DNA of 64,000 bases, taken from Typha latifolia. Lineage: Eukaryota; Streptophyta; Magnoliopsida; Poales; Typhaceae. A model generated the notes under the pieces. That model made no database searches, had not been told where the DNA came from, and saw only the letters and a list, made by a program, of their open reading frames with translations. The stretch spans positions 12,575,501 through 12,639,500 of the forward strand of contig CM034102.1 in the NCBI GenBank assembly GCA_019914945.1, written 5' to 3'. Made by a program: the position numbers and the translations under genes. Positions 52,841 to 64,000 of the stretch are shown in pieces (within the stretch, counting starts at the first letter, position 1; every line of letters begins with the position of its first letter).

Positions 52841-54230
52841 ATGAAATCATATGGTAGGATGAAATGGAAGGGGTTTGTAAATAAAGTTTTCTAGATGAGT
52901 AAACTTGAGCCGAGTGAATTTCGTATGTGTTAACTCACCGATTATTCTAAATTTTTAATAGCTTAAGCTCTGTGTTAGAAAATAATGGTTCCTCTGACTT
53001 CTTAACATTGAAGTATTTATTTATTGTCGGAAGGTAGATTTGACTTATATATATATATATATATATATATATAAGTCTTTTTTTTTAAAATTTAGTTGAC
53101 AAGGTGGGCCTGGTGGGACTTGAAACTCAAGACATCCTGCTTTAATATCATATTAACGCACTAACTACTCGAAAATCTTAGATGTTAAATAACGGTGGTT
53201 TTCACCAATATTCTAACAGTAAGTATTTGATTTAAGTCCATGATTACAATAACCTATATATACCCCTGCTTGATGACATTCATGAAATTACAAGTGATTT
53301 TCCTAAGTAATTGGAAGGCCATGATTACAAAATCTATGAGATTTACTAGAATCTCATATGTAACTTTAACCTAGATCTGCAAAAATATTGCATGACACTA
53401 AATGGCAAATCTTTAGTTGGGCTTAGGGGCCCAACATATAATTCCTAGTTCTCATGTGGAATCATCAATCATTTTCTTCTTTCTTCAAAAAATTTGAACG
53501 TTTTCATTTTGAAACTTGCCAATTTCTTTTTACTTGTATTCTTACTTTTATTCTAGAAACATTTGGCCTCATATTCTTTTCAGTTTAATTTACTGGACAA
53601 AATTAGTAGTATCATATTTATCATAATTGTTTTGCAAAGGGAATATGCCCTAGTAATCAAAAAAATATTATTTTACTTTATAGATTATATGGAAATAAAG
53701 TAAGAGATAAAACTAGAAGTAAAACAAAAAATTTCTAATCTTTGCGAAAAAATATTTAACCAGAAAGATATGGTCACTATTAGTCTTAGGATCTTTGTAT
53801 GAATATGTACATATATATGCAAGCACCTATAAGATAACGAATAATTTAGATTATATTGGTCCACTATTATGTATAAGTAATCCTATTATTTATCGGTATT
53901 ATTCAAACATAGACTCTTGACTGTTAGATTGTGGGATGAAAAAAAAACAATGATTGAATAAAGGTAAGAGGCTTATCACGGACAAAGCATGGTGCTATTC
54001 TAATTTTCTTTGATTGCTGGAATAAAGGGTGGAAATAAGGGATAAACCTCCATTTATTCTAGAAAAATGCAACCAAGCACTTGGGAAGCAATTAGGATAA
54101 CAAATCGTGAGAAATGTAGATTTTAATTTTCTTAATCCTAGGTCAGAGGTGAGATAAGAAAGTCATGATAAAGAAGGGGTTTAGCATGAAATAATAATAA
54201 TAATGATAATAATAATATATAAAAAGTAAA
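52841..54230. other. intergenic, no gene seen
   Basis: Contains a TA run (53048-53073) and a 'GGTGGGACTTGAAACTCAAG' type sequence at about 53114, seen in many plant repeat ends. No coding signal. Confidence 0.45.
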
Positions 54231-55140
54231 TTTTGAAAAGACAATAGCAAACACAGATTTTTACGTAGAGAAACTCCAAACCGGATAAAAGAACATATAC
54301 GAATATAAACTCAGACCGAAAGCAATCACTAAAACTTGTAACAATTACAAAAAACTTACAGATGATTAATCAATCTCTACAACTCAATGTGTAACAACGT
54401 TGCTCTAGATCTCACAATATATCGTTTCCTATATAAACTTCCAAATCTCAGTCACCCTCGAGATTGATCATTTTATAGCAGTGATCTTCGAGACATAGTT
54501 CTTTCAGATTTGATGTAGATGAGTTAAGAGAAATCGATTCGACATGTTTAATCTAAAGTCGGGAGATGATCTCTGATAGCTTTCAAAAGATGTTCTTAAG
54601 AGATAATAGACGATTTTCTGAGGATTAAATTAAAAGCGCTTTATATACCACTCATTAATAAGGTAGAATATTCCTTTAAAATTTCTCCATGGATTCTCTT
54701 AGAGATAAAGTACAATATTTGTCCAAATATTTTTCATATATTTTCTTAGAGATAAAGACAAATACCTCTTAGACTAAATAAATCTTCAAAAGATCTCAGA
54801 GAGTAGCAAATTTATGAAGATTTATGATCTAGTTCGACACAAAGATGCTCTGTTCGAACGACCTAATAGCCCTATATCTTTGAAAGCTTTCTAACATGCG
54901 TCGTTAAATAGCAAAGCGAATAGTTGAATGCAGAGTGATCGTATCTATATCCTTAGATATTTTTTCATATTGTTCTAACTGTCATGACATCATTTGAACA
55001 TTCTAATAATGACTTTAAAATCGTTTAAACACTTTGACTTAAAATTCTCTAAAAATTTGGAATCTTCAATTTACATCTTCAAATCACTTGTATATATATA
55101 TATATATATATATATGAATTTTTTAATTTTTATGTCAATC
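54230..55140 (-). mobile_element. possible LTR-retrotransposon remnant
   Basis: 'GATTTTTACGTAGAGAAACTCC' (minus strand GGAGTTTCTCTACGTAAAAATC) is like the 'TTACGTGGTT' border sequence of many plant LTR elements. The following 800 bp has LTR-like text, including one GTTCGAACGACC motif at about 54852, and ends at a TA run (55089-55114). No protein domain is recognised. This is a weak call. Confidence 0.3.
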
Positions 55141-55596
55141 TTTCACTTCAATATTCTTTATTAAACATTTGATAACTTGTTATACAACTAGTGCATATGC
55201 TCGTATATAAAATCTAGACACGTTACATAAATAAAATTCTATTTTGAAACATAATTTGTCAATTACATTAGTATAAAAAAAATTACAATTTTCCCTTTTG
55301 ATATTTTATGACAAAATAAAATTTTCTTAGAATACAAAGTATCTACTAATATACACATTCTAGAGTATAGCATACTTTGTTGGCTATCAAAATATTTTAT
55401 ACAACCTCAACACTCATGCCAAGTAAAATGCATGTGAGGCTATAAAAATAAGTTAAGCAATATATGCAAATGCATATTCATAGCAAACAAAACTCAAAGG
55501 ACTACAAAATCATATACCTCTCACCTTCTTTATCATATATTGTTATATAATACAATAAATATAAGTAAAAATTGTAAAGTATGGAAGAAAAGATTT

Positions 55597-58128
55597 TGTA
55601 ACACCCACCACTAAACACGTACTCCTCACGTGGGTAGAACCCACGTGATTACTATGTGACCTAATGGTGAATATTTCAACACAATATACAAGAGAAAAAC
55701 TCATATTTCTACAAATAATACAGACAAAAGAAGCACAAAACAATAAAGCTACAACAATCTCAAAATACATATATATAAGAAATAAGTCAAAACTCACGTA
55801 GGAGCTACAAGTCATTAGCTTAATTTATGTGAATATAATAAAATAAGAAAACGAAGAGACTATAAACCAATCTTTGCCAGATCCTCCACGGGCCCAATCA
55901 TCTACTAATTTGAAAATAATTTCACAAAATGGTGGTAAACACAAAGCCCATCAACTATCTACTATTATAGTTTAAAAGTAGTGTAATGAATAATGCAACA
56001 ATAAGTATGAATATGTGCATCATGAACAAATAGAATACATTAGTACCACATACTCATCATGCTCATCCAATGCACATATGCATTATTAGCAAACAATAAC
56101 ATAATATATACCAATCTGGATTAACAAATCCTTAATCCCAAGCTCACACTAAGTTCTGCTTAGAGGTCATGTCAATGTTATACTATATAATATGCATCAT
56201 CTTAGATTACCAACTTAGACTTTTATAGAGCTACATCGATAGGCCACATCATCACTCACACTTGACCACACACATACCCCCAAGGAAGAGTAGACCTTAG
56301 AGGTAAAATCGTCAGCCCATCACCCGACGAATAGCATGACTAACTATTTGCCACCGTATATGAAAGACCTCAGTTGTAAGCCTATCACAAAGGTCAGTAT
56401 TGCACATCGAAACTACCATCTGAGCCCTCGGCTCCATATCATCACCCCATCGTGTGAAAATTATGAGTCGTTATTCATGAACGCCCTCATCCGCCCTCAT
56501 CCTATGTCATCGAGTACCGCTAGGTTTACGTCATCCTACCCTTATCTCTTTATCTTAATTACCCTAAAGGGTGTGACTCTCATCGATCAATGGTAAATCA
56601 CTCATTGCCCAACAACATGATTACCTGATTTTCTATGATCAACAGATTGAGACCCCAAGCGTGGGCCCTAATATATATAAGTATAATAGTATCTTCCACT
56701 CCTAACCCTAGCTAGGGAGGTGTTGGGTACATTGAGAGACAACAATCACTCCTCTTATGATCGTACACGTGTACAAGTGACATGATATCATACAGCACAA
56801 TAAGCATAATGAAACACATATCATTATCATATTCTACGTGCTAACACATATATTCATGCCCAATAAATATGTATAAAAATCATGATATGCGAAATCTTAC
56901 TGAACAACAAAATAAAATAAACATGCATGACGCGCAAAAATAATAGTAAGAAAAACATATGTATATGCATGCTATGAATATGATAATGTCATAAGGTAAG
57001 TTATTTCATTTTCTAAACTACTCCTAGATTATAAAAGTTTTACTTGTCTCAACCACTTTTTTAATACTAGTTGTCACTGCTCTACATAATTATCCTCATA
57101 CGGTACAGAGTCCATCTCGATAAAAAAAGTAATAAACAACATAAGCACAAATACCTCCCATTAATTAATTAAATAACTCTACTGTTCATTATAGGCTTAG
57201 GCAAGTCCATCTATGGATTTCTATTTATTAATTAGGTTGAGCTAGCATAGTTGTACTAGCGCCTAACACGTTATTAAAAATAGTTTAAAATAATTTACCT
57301 CGAATTCTCGTTCCACTAATTATTATTGCTTAAGTAAATCACATGAGCAGCACTGAATTAATCTGCTTTGTTAAATAAGATAATCTGTTTAATATAATTT
57401 TCCTATAGTAATTTGTACTAATTCTCCAGTAGGAGCAATTAATACAGATACATCGAGCTTATCGACTCATTTGTTAAGATTATTTTAATCAAAATATACT
57501 GAACCATGCTAAATCTCAATTAAAGTTAGTTCCTGATATGAGTTATTTGTAATGACACTCTCAGGCCACGGTCTAATTCATTAAAATTAATTTATAAGAC
57601 AATTAATATGGCGAACACTACTATTTACTAAAAATGATTAATTAAGGCTCCCGGTTGTCAATAATGAAAATACATAAAATGATTTAAATAATTTAAAAAA
57701 TAATAATTAGAGGATAATTACTATACTTGGCGAGCACAAAGCCAAAAATAAAACCACAAAAAATTGGGCTCAAAGCCCACATTATCACACACAAGAAAAA
57801 CGCTTGGGTTAGGCTAAAGCCCAATTCACCACCTATTTGGGCTAGGTTGCTTGCAGCCTCACCCACCATAAACTTAGGCAACTTGGCACACAGGCTGGGC
57901 CGCACCTAGCATAGCATGGAACTCGGGCTAGGCCTCACCTAGCTTGACCTGAATGCTCGACACTCGGGCTGGTTGCACCCAGCATGATCAGGCACTCAGG
58001 CTGGCTGCACCCAGCTCGAGCTAGAGACACCCTTCTCCCTTCTTTCTCACCTCGGCTAAAAGGAGGGAGGAAGGAAGGATGACTACCGGGCATGTGCGTG
58101 TCCAAATTTTCTTTTTCAGGATGTTATA
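55597..58128. mobile_element. 2.53-kb solo-LTR-like element
   Basis: It starts TGTAACACCCACC and ends GGATGTTATA. Flanks are GATTT (55592-55596) and TATTT (58129-58133), a 4-of-5 match to a target duplication. No gag-pol is visible. Its terminal sequences (TGTAAC-CCC; 'TGTCCAAATTTTCTTTTTC-GG-TGTTA' against 'TGTCGAAATTTTTATTTTT-GG-TGTTA') and size match 32178-34746. Confidence 0.6.
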
Positions 58129-59500
58129 TATTTCATCTAAAGTTGTATTTGATTAATGTAATTATTCAATTACTTATGCTCCTTCTTAAAATTATAGTCT
58201 ATTTCATATTATTTTTTTGCCAATAAATTTCAAAAAGCATTCTAAGTGTCAAATATAGTTTTCAAGTATTCAAAGTCCCAAATAGTTCACAAATCAAAAT
58301 ATTTAACATTTTAGTTCGCATATCATATTCAAATAGTTTTGGATGCAAACAAGAATTTAAATTTACTTATGAAAAAAGTCAGACTTATTATAAAGTCAAT
58401 AAGAAATAGATGCGCAAATATTTATATCAGCATATTATAGACTAAGTGATTTGATTACCCAAGATTGCTACGAAAAGGTTAAATTATAGTGTCTTGATAT
58501 TTGCTTTAGTAAAACACTAAAACATAAGACAATTCTAAACATAAAAAAGATATTAAACTAAAGTCAAACCAAACTTAGTTTATATTTATGCATTTTAATC
58601 CAAATTTTTTTATGTCAATCAATAATTTTGTGACGGCTTTTACACCCGAGTTAGGTAGCTCTTTTTTTGCAATATAGCAAATTAAAAACACAAATGACTT
58701 ATGAATGATATAAAGATGTTCGATATCAAATGGGACACTTTCAAAACGACTTACACACTAATTAGACGGTATCTCTTTTAATTGATCCTTCAATATGAAA
58801 AAACTATTATAAAAGTGAAATTAACTCAAATAATCAAATAATGAATGCTAACATAATAAGTAAGATATTTAGAGAACACTTGATAAGACAATGTTCACAC
58901 AAAAGTTGAATTACAATAACTATAATGGATGTATATAGAAGGTGATAGAGAATACTCAAAATTAAGTAAAGACATTAGAGATGATTTACTAAATATTAAA
59001 ACAATTAACTATAGCTATAATACTAACTCTACGATAGAACGACTTCATGTCATAAAAATCAGTTTAATTCAATTAGTGGATCAAAATTTTTAATTTTTGT
59101 TTTTCAACAGTAGTAACAAGATTAAGTCTTAATATAAAATGCTATATTGATCCGTAATTTAATTTAAAATAAATTGTAGATTTCTTAGATCAGATGCTAA
59201 ACAATTTAATTTTTTTAGTATAAATTACTCTCCATCGGTCCAACAACCACCTTCCTCTCCAAGTCCAAACTCCGAAGTCACCATCCTGTTTCGTTTCGTT
59301 TCGTTTCGTTTCCTTAATTTCAACCTTGTTTCCTCTTTTTCTATTTTATTTTATTTTTATTTGGTTTATTTTTTTCTTTTTCGTTATTTTATCGGAACAC
59401 CGTCCGTAAATTCCCTCTCCCGAGTATATCTCTACTACGCCACTACTATACTGTCCGAAAAGTCACTTCCCACCCCCCTTCCGCACTGCCACCGACGCAA
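58129..59500. other. intergenic and kinase-gene promoter region
   Basis: AT-rich to about 59220, then the composition shifts. A (TTTCG)n tract lies at 59288-59313 and a T-rich stretch at 59334-59392, just before the kinase gene's first exon. No clear TATA box was chosen. Confidence 0.45.
59288..59313. repeat. (TTTCG)n microsatellite
   Basis: About five units, roughly 190 bp upstream of the kinase gene's start codon. Confidence 0.9.
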
Positions 59501-60110
59501 ATGGTGTTCAAGAACCGCTTCTTCTCCTCTTCCCGGAAGTCCGACTCCTCAAGCCCCGATGGATCCAACAGCCCCTCCACCCCTTCCTCCAGATCCGAGA
59601 AGAAGAAGGTCAAATCCGAGCCGTCTGCCTCCTCTTCCTCCGCCGCCGCCGTCGCCATCGCCGCCAGATTTAAAAGGGTCGAGAAGGAAGCCAAAGGCAA
59701 GGAGCCTTCTAAGCCCTCTCCCCCGGCCTCGTCCGCTCCGGCCAAGCTCCGCAAAGCGGCGGTTTCCGAGATCAAGGATGGGGCAGCGGCGCCGCCTCCG
59801 GCGGTGGCCCTGTCTCCGATTCTTGCGTCGTCGCTGGGGTTGAATCGGATCAAGACGAGATCGGGGCCGTTGCCGCAGGAGGGGATCCGAGGGGAGCATC
59901 GGATGGCGGGCCTCGGTAATAGTAACCTCGCGAGAGGGCACGCGGAGGGAAGCGCCGGGTGCTCGACGTCATCCGCAGCTTCTAAGAGTAGCGGTGGCGG
60001 AGGGAAGAGCGGCGGGCGGAGCTCGTGGAAGGATGCGGGGAACCGGGGGAAGGAGTGTATGGAAGAGAAGACGCCGGAGGTGCGGGGTGGGACTTCGGGG
60101 GTGAAGACTG
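59501..60110 (+). CDS. IREH1: IREH1-like AGC kinase, first exon only
   Basis: It starts MVFKNRFFSSSRKSDSSSPD. It is a Ser/Pro/Lys-rich disordered N-terminus with ASSLGLNRIKTRSGPLPQE, the hallmark N-terminal segment of plant IREH1/IRE AGC kinases, then a Gly/Ser-rich stretch. The exon is very GC-rich, unlike its surroundings. A donor (AAGACTG|GTAAAT) ends it at 60110 after 203 codons plus one base. Reading through gives only seven more residues before a stop. None of the later conserved parts (the 'SAPRKRFP' region, kinase domain) was found in the remaining 3.9 kb, so the next exon lies beyond the window or the gene is broken. IRE-type kinases act in root-hair tip growth and the cell cycle. 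Confidence 0.82.
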
Positions 60111-62307
60111 GTAAATATTTCGTTGCTTTGTAGAATTAAGTGCACTATAGTATTAAGAAGATCACTAAAGCATGATCACTAGTAGGGGGCACAGGTTTCT
60201 GTCTAATTCAATTAAAAAAGTTACCATATTCTTATAAATTGTGGATCCATTTACGCTAGACTCACCAATATGTGATTGTTGTCTTGTTAGCATTATAACC
60301 GGTATGACAAATTAACCAATGGATGCTACTCTGTCGTGCTATCTTACAATTACGGTGAATGTTTGTCTGAAATCACAAACTACTACCAGAATGGTCACAT
60401 CAAACATGAGCTTTGATACCATTTTTTATTATTGCTTTTTCTGAGAAGAGTGGGCAAAGCCCATTTATAATTTATTAATTACTTGTAACTGTTACAAGGA
60501 AAGATAGCTTTGGCACCGATTTTTGGATCAAGAGATGGGAGTCAAATCTTTTTTTGTTAAGGGTTAAACCAGTAAGTCGTAAACACATTATCCTTTAAGT
60601 TTACATGTCTTATGTCGTTATTTTTTTAGTTCCATTGGGCCTTTCTCGTATGTGTCTCCCAGCTTGTGGATTATTCTTCATCTCTGGGATAGTCAGACAT
60701 AAAGAGAAGATCTTGTGTAACTTCAGGTCAAGATGTTTTCAAGAAGCCTTTCTGAGGTGTGCTCATGACTTACCTTCGCTGAAATAAGTTCATGAGACTT
60801 CATCTAGGTTGATGTGGTACTTCCATATTTAGTAAACACTAGGTGGAGGATAGAAAACATTGAGTCAAACTATTTATATGATAAGAACAATAACATTTTA
60901 AATCAAATAGTCAAGAATCATGTGATTAATATTTGTGTTGGAGGACTCGTAGTTGGTTCAAATTACTTTCCTTTTGTCAAATGATGTTTGTTAAAGTTAT
61001 AGCCTCATAAATATGCATTGTCCTTTTGTTACTCTTTGGCTGTTGTGGAGGTCAATATTACTTATCTAACTTCCAACATGCATAAAGTTTTCAGAAATAA
61101 TCTATTATGGCACTGTAAAATAAAATTGTCTCTAAGATTCATTCATTTGTTTTCCTTGGAGTGCAAACTTTATGTTGAGTGATTATTTTATTTCGTCTTT
61201 CCATGAGTGTCAATAATTTTAAGATTTCTTACTAACTTTTCTGATTTTCTACAACTGATATGTATCAGTTATTATTGGTGGTGTTTTGCGTAATAACTCA
61301 TAATCTTGTTTTATGTCATTCTTCCTGAACTGCTTTTCGTCTTGAGTCTGGAGTAATGGAAGCTTCTTGAACATTTAATTAATCAGGTGTGAATTGCTGC
61401 CAAAAAAAAGTCATGAAGCCTATTCCTGTTAATCAAATTGTTGCATTCAATATGACTAGTGGAGCAATGTAACCTAGAGTTAGAAGGTACCACAATATTG
61501 AGTCCGATTTTAGTTGGCAAGAACCATAGGGCAACATCAAGTCACTACTGTTTTTGAAAAAAAAAATGGGTGAAGTGCCAGTCAGTTGTTCTACTTGGAA
61601 AAAACTGCAGATATGTTTTTCTCATTCTAGCAAATGTTTATGTGATTTTTAATGTATCAAATATTCAAATTTACTAAGAACTTAATCTGAAGCTCTTTTC
61701 AGGTTTTATATGTGCTTCTTGAATATCTGCATATACAGTATATGCAGCAATGCAGTAAAATTGGCAGCTTAGTTGAAATCTTTAGGAGTACTGCTTGTGG
61801 TTTCACCAAGCAATGATGTGAAAGAATGATAGAATTCTCTTAAGGAAATAAGTGATATAGGCGGTATACATACTAGAGATTATGGTGAGAGAAATTTGAT
61901 TGGTTCATAATTGTTCAAGATGTCAGTAAATAAAGATGGTTGCACTATAGTATATTGCCAATAAATCATCTATATATATATATCAAAACTGGATTATTGA
62001 ACTCATAGTGCTTGCCTCCTTAAGTGACTAATGTGCATGGAGTAAAAGCACATTTACTGTTTTTTGACCATTGTTACAAGTGCTGATATGTATTTGGCCA
62101 GGAAGCAACATAGGTACGGAAGTTCATAGTCAGTGAGAAAGGACAAAGTACAAATTTATAATTTTCTTTGTGTAAAGCATAATACCATTTCTCATTCACT
62201 GCTACCACACTTTAGGCCATTGAGTATTCTCAGTGATATGGATATTACAGTCATAGAGCAAGTGCAAAGTATGAATGTTCTAGCATTATGATGTCTATTG
62301 CTACAAG
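60111..62307. other. probable first intron of the kinase gene
   Basis: AT-rich. No coding signal on either strand that I recognise. The right part precedes the 3' end of a hAT transposase remnant. Confidence 0.5.
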
Positions 62308-64000
62308 TCATTGCATGAAAAGACGAAAGTTTATCAAATAATCTGGAGACCTTGATAGAAGGCGAAGATTAGTATGCACATATACTAAATCTTCAGCTCT
62401 CTCTGGAGTTATCTTGTTCCTTTTTAATAAATGGATAAAAGAATAGGTGCTCTAGTTCCTCTCACAACCTGAAGAAGAGCAAGGTTGCCCAAGTAACCTA
62501 AATGCTAAATTCTGAAGAATAGGAGCATAAGCACCATGAGCAACCCACCACATGTTTGGATCAAATGAGTGCTATTGAATCATACTCAGCAAAACTTTTG
62601 ATTGATGTGGAGAAACTAGTATACTCTTGGTATGCCATTTTTTGTTCTTCTGCATTTGGAAATTATCTTTTTAAGCATTTATTTCTCATATTAGAAACTT
62701 CCAAATCCTTATGCGGTGGTACACGATTTGGATCCTCTTGAAGTCATGATGAGTTACAATACCTATTAACATAATCATATAATTAGTAAACAATAGCAAT
62801 GAAAGAACAATAAATTTTTTAATCATAAGAAAGAGGACTATAGAAATTAAATTAACCTTGGATTCAAAGAATGTGCTAAGCAATGTAATGGTGTATTGCT
62901 TTTATCCCATCTATCTACTAGGATCTTGTGCACCACTGAATAAAAAATAGATTCCTCACCTTCTTTCTTGTTTTTATGCATAAATATGACTGTCTTCACC
63001 TTTTCAATCATTGTATCCCACATTTCATATATCAAATGTAAGCATAGTTTATCTGTGTCTGCAACCCGTAACATATTGTATATAGGCTCTGTGAAGGCAA
63101 GTATATATTTAATTTTATCCCACCAAATGTCATCAAAGACTTTATTTTTGACAAATTGTGCTTTGCCAATATCATCTTCCCTATAAGAATTCTATTTATC
63201 ACTGATTATCATTGATTGAAGACCCTTCTTGATCTTTCTAAATCTTTTCAACATTATAATCACCGAAGCAAAGCGAGTCTCCGCAATAGCAAGCAATTTT
63301 AAGTTGACAAATTCATTAAAAATAGCCAATCTCATTGGATGCTGCATGATGAAATTTTTTATGCACATTACATCTCCTACAATTACTGAAATCCAGCTAC
63401 ACATCAAACACAATCTCATTTGTCTCAGTATTTTTTGTTGCACATATGTTCTTCAAAGCTAGGTTGAGAGTGTGAACTATACATGGAGTCCAAAAAATAT
63501 GAGAAAACCTTGCTTCAAGAAGCATCCTTGCTGCCTTACAAACAAGTGCATTATTCGCAAACAAGTGCATTATTCGTAACCACTTGGACTACATTATGAG
63601 GTCCAACCTCTTCAATGATTTTAATGATCAAATTAGAGATAAAAAATTTGTCTTTATATTTTCCTTCACAATTCACAGCTCTCAAGAACATAGGCCCACT
63701 CTCAATCACCGATAAAAAATTTATAAGCGGTCTCCTCTGTGCATCAGTCCAACCATCACATACAATACTCAGCTCTTTCTCCCTCCATGTGCTTCTAATA
63801 GGGTTTAGCAACATTTCAATATTTGCTCTCTCTTGTTGAAGTAGTGTAGTTCTCAACATATTGTAGCCAAGGGCACAAATTCAGAAATATTATTATTTGC
63901 TGCAAATTGAAAAGCTCTAACATAGTGAGGGTTTCTTGCCAAATGAAAAGGCAACCCAGTTGAATAAAACATTCTTGCAATCTCACAATATAATTGATTG
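62308..64000 (-). mobile_element. decayed hAT transposase (DUF659 + hAT dimerisation), runs off the edge
   Basis: On the minus strand, from right to left: PFHLARNPHYVRAFQFAANN, MLRTTLLQQERANIEMLL, CDGWTDAQRRPLINFLSVIE, NFIMQHPMRLAIFNEF, AETRFASVIIMLKRF, YNMLRVADTDKLCLHLIYEM, ILVDRWDKSNTPLHCLAHSL, EDPNRVPPHKDLEVS, WWVAHGAYAPILQNLAFRLL, GQPCSSSGCERN and PERAEDLVYVHTNLRLLS. This is the DUF659-type hAT transposase with its C-terminal dimerisation domain. An intron-like gap lies at about 62765-62860. It is broken: TAG at 62452-62454 replaces the Trp of CERNW, there are other stops and frameshifts, and an 18-19 bp tandem duplication lies near 63538-63576. Its 5' end is outside the window. Confidence 0.88.

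Noticed and set aside
59361..59941. Pro/Arg-rich ORFs overlapping the kinase exon
   Set aside because: Shadows of the GC-rich first exon. The frame with LNRIKTRSGPLPQE is the conserved one.

Overview
This window is nuclear DNA from a flowering plant. It has intron-split genes with plant-only families, TATA boxes of the plant type, long CT/GA and AT microsatellites, and heavy retroelement and DNA-transposon debris. A sharp 5'-high GC gradient in the beta-1,3-glucanase gene, plus the general gene style, makes a monocot my best guess, but this is not proven. No bacterial-type operons, rRNA arrays, tRNAs or CRISPR arrays were seen.

Layout. 1-1632 (-): 5' part of an alpha-tubulin gene that runs off the left edge. 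2290-8335: an old LINE (ORF1 zinc knuckle, endonuclease and reverse transcriptase remains), split by smaller elements with CTAGGGGTGAAAAC-type ends. 8613-9200 (+): a last exon of the BPA1 (ACD11-binding partner) family with no RRM exons in view. 11181-14840 (-): class A heat-stress transcription factor whose single intron holds a 930-bp transposon with a 107-nt CT tract. 16547-18560 (-): five-exon cinnamyl-alcohol-dehydrogenase-like gene. 19131-20247 (-): five-exon Nudix hydrolase. 21-25.8 kb: repeats and a 5S-rRNA-like fragment. 25841-29658 (-): four-exon GPI-anchored beta-1,3-glucanase with an X8 domain. 30447-31594: element with long inverted repeats and a GC-rich core. 31.6-42.8 kb: LINE remains (one almost end to end), a 2.57-kb solo-LTR-like element with a 5-bp target duplication, and an array of GCGTTCGAACGC palindromes. 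48451-50012 (+): R2R3-MYB of the MYB20/43/85 type. 50.1-52.8 kb: a diverged tandem duplication of the MYB 3' flank, one copy carrying a LINE tail. 55597-58128: a second 2.5-kb LTR-like element. 59501-60110 (+): first exon of an IREH1-like AGC kinase. 62308-64000 (-): a decayed hAT transposase, probably within the kinase gene's first intron.

Functionally, several genes (tubulin, CAD-like, callose hydrolase, MYB20/43-like) touch on cell walls and cytoskeleton, but they are separate genes with their own promoters and nothing shows they work as a cluster. All exon coordinates were obtained by hand from splice consensus, reading-frame continuity and family knowledge. The coding totals come out as whole codons for HSF (343 aa), CAD-like (354 aa), Nudix (186 aa), GH17 (497 aa) and MYB (306 aa).

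I found no convincing wholly new biological system. The strongest unexplained signals are the helically spaced palindrome array at 42.1 kb, the self-complementary GA/CU tracts in the MYB pre-mRNA, and the altered active site of the CAD-like enzyme.
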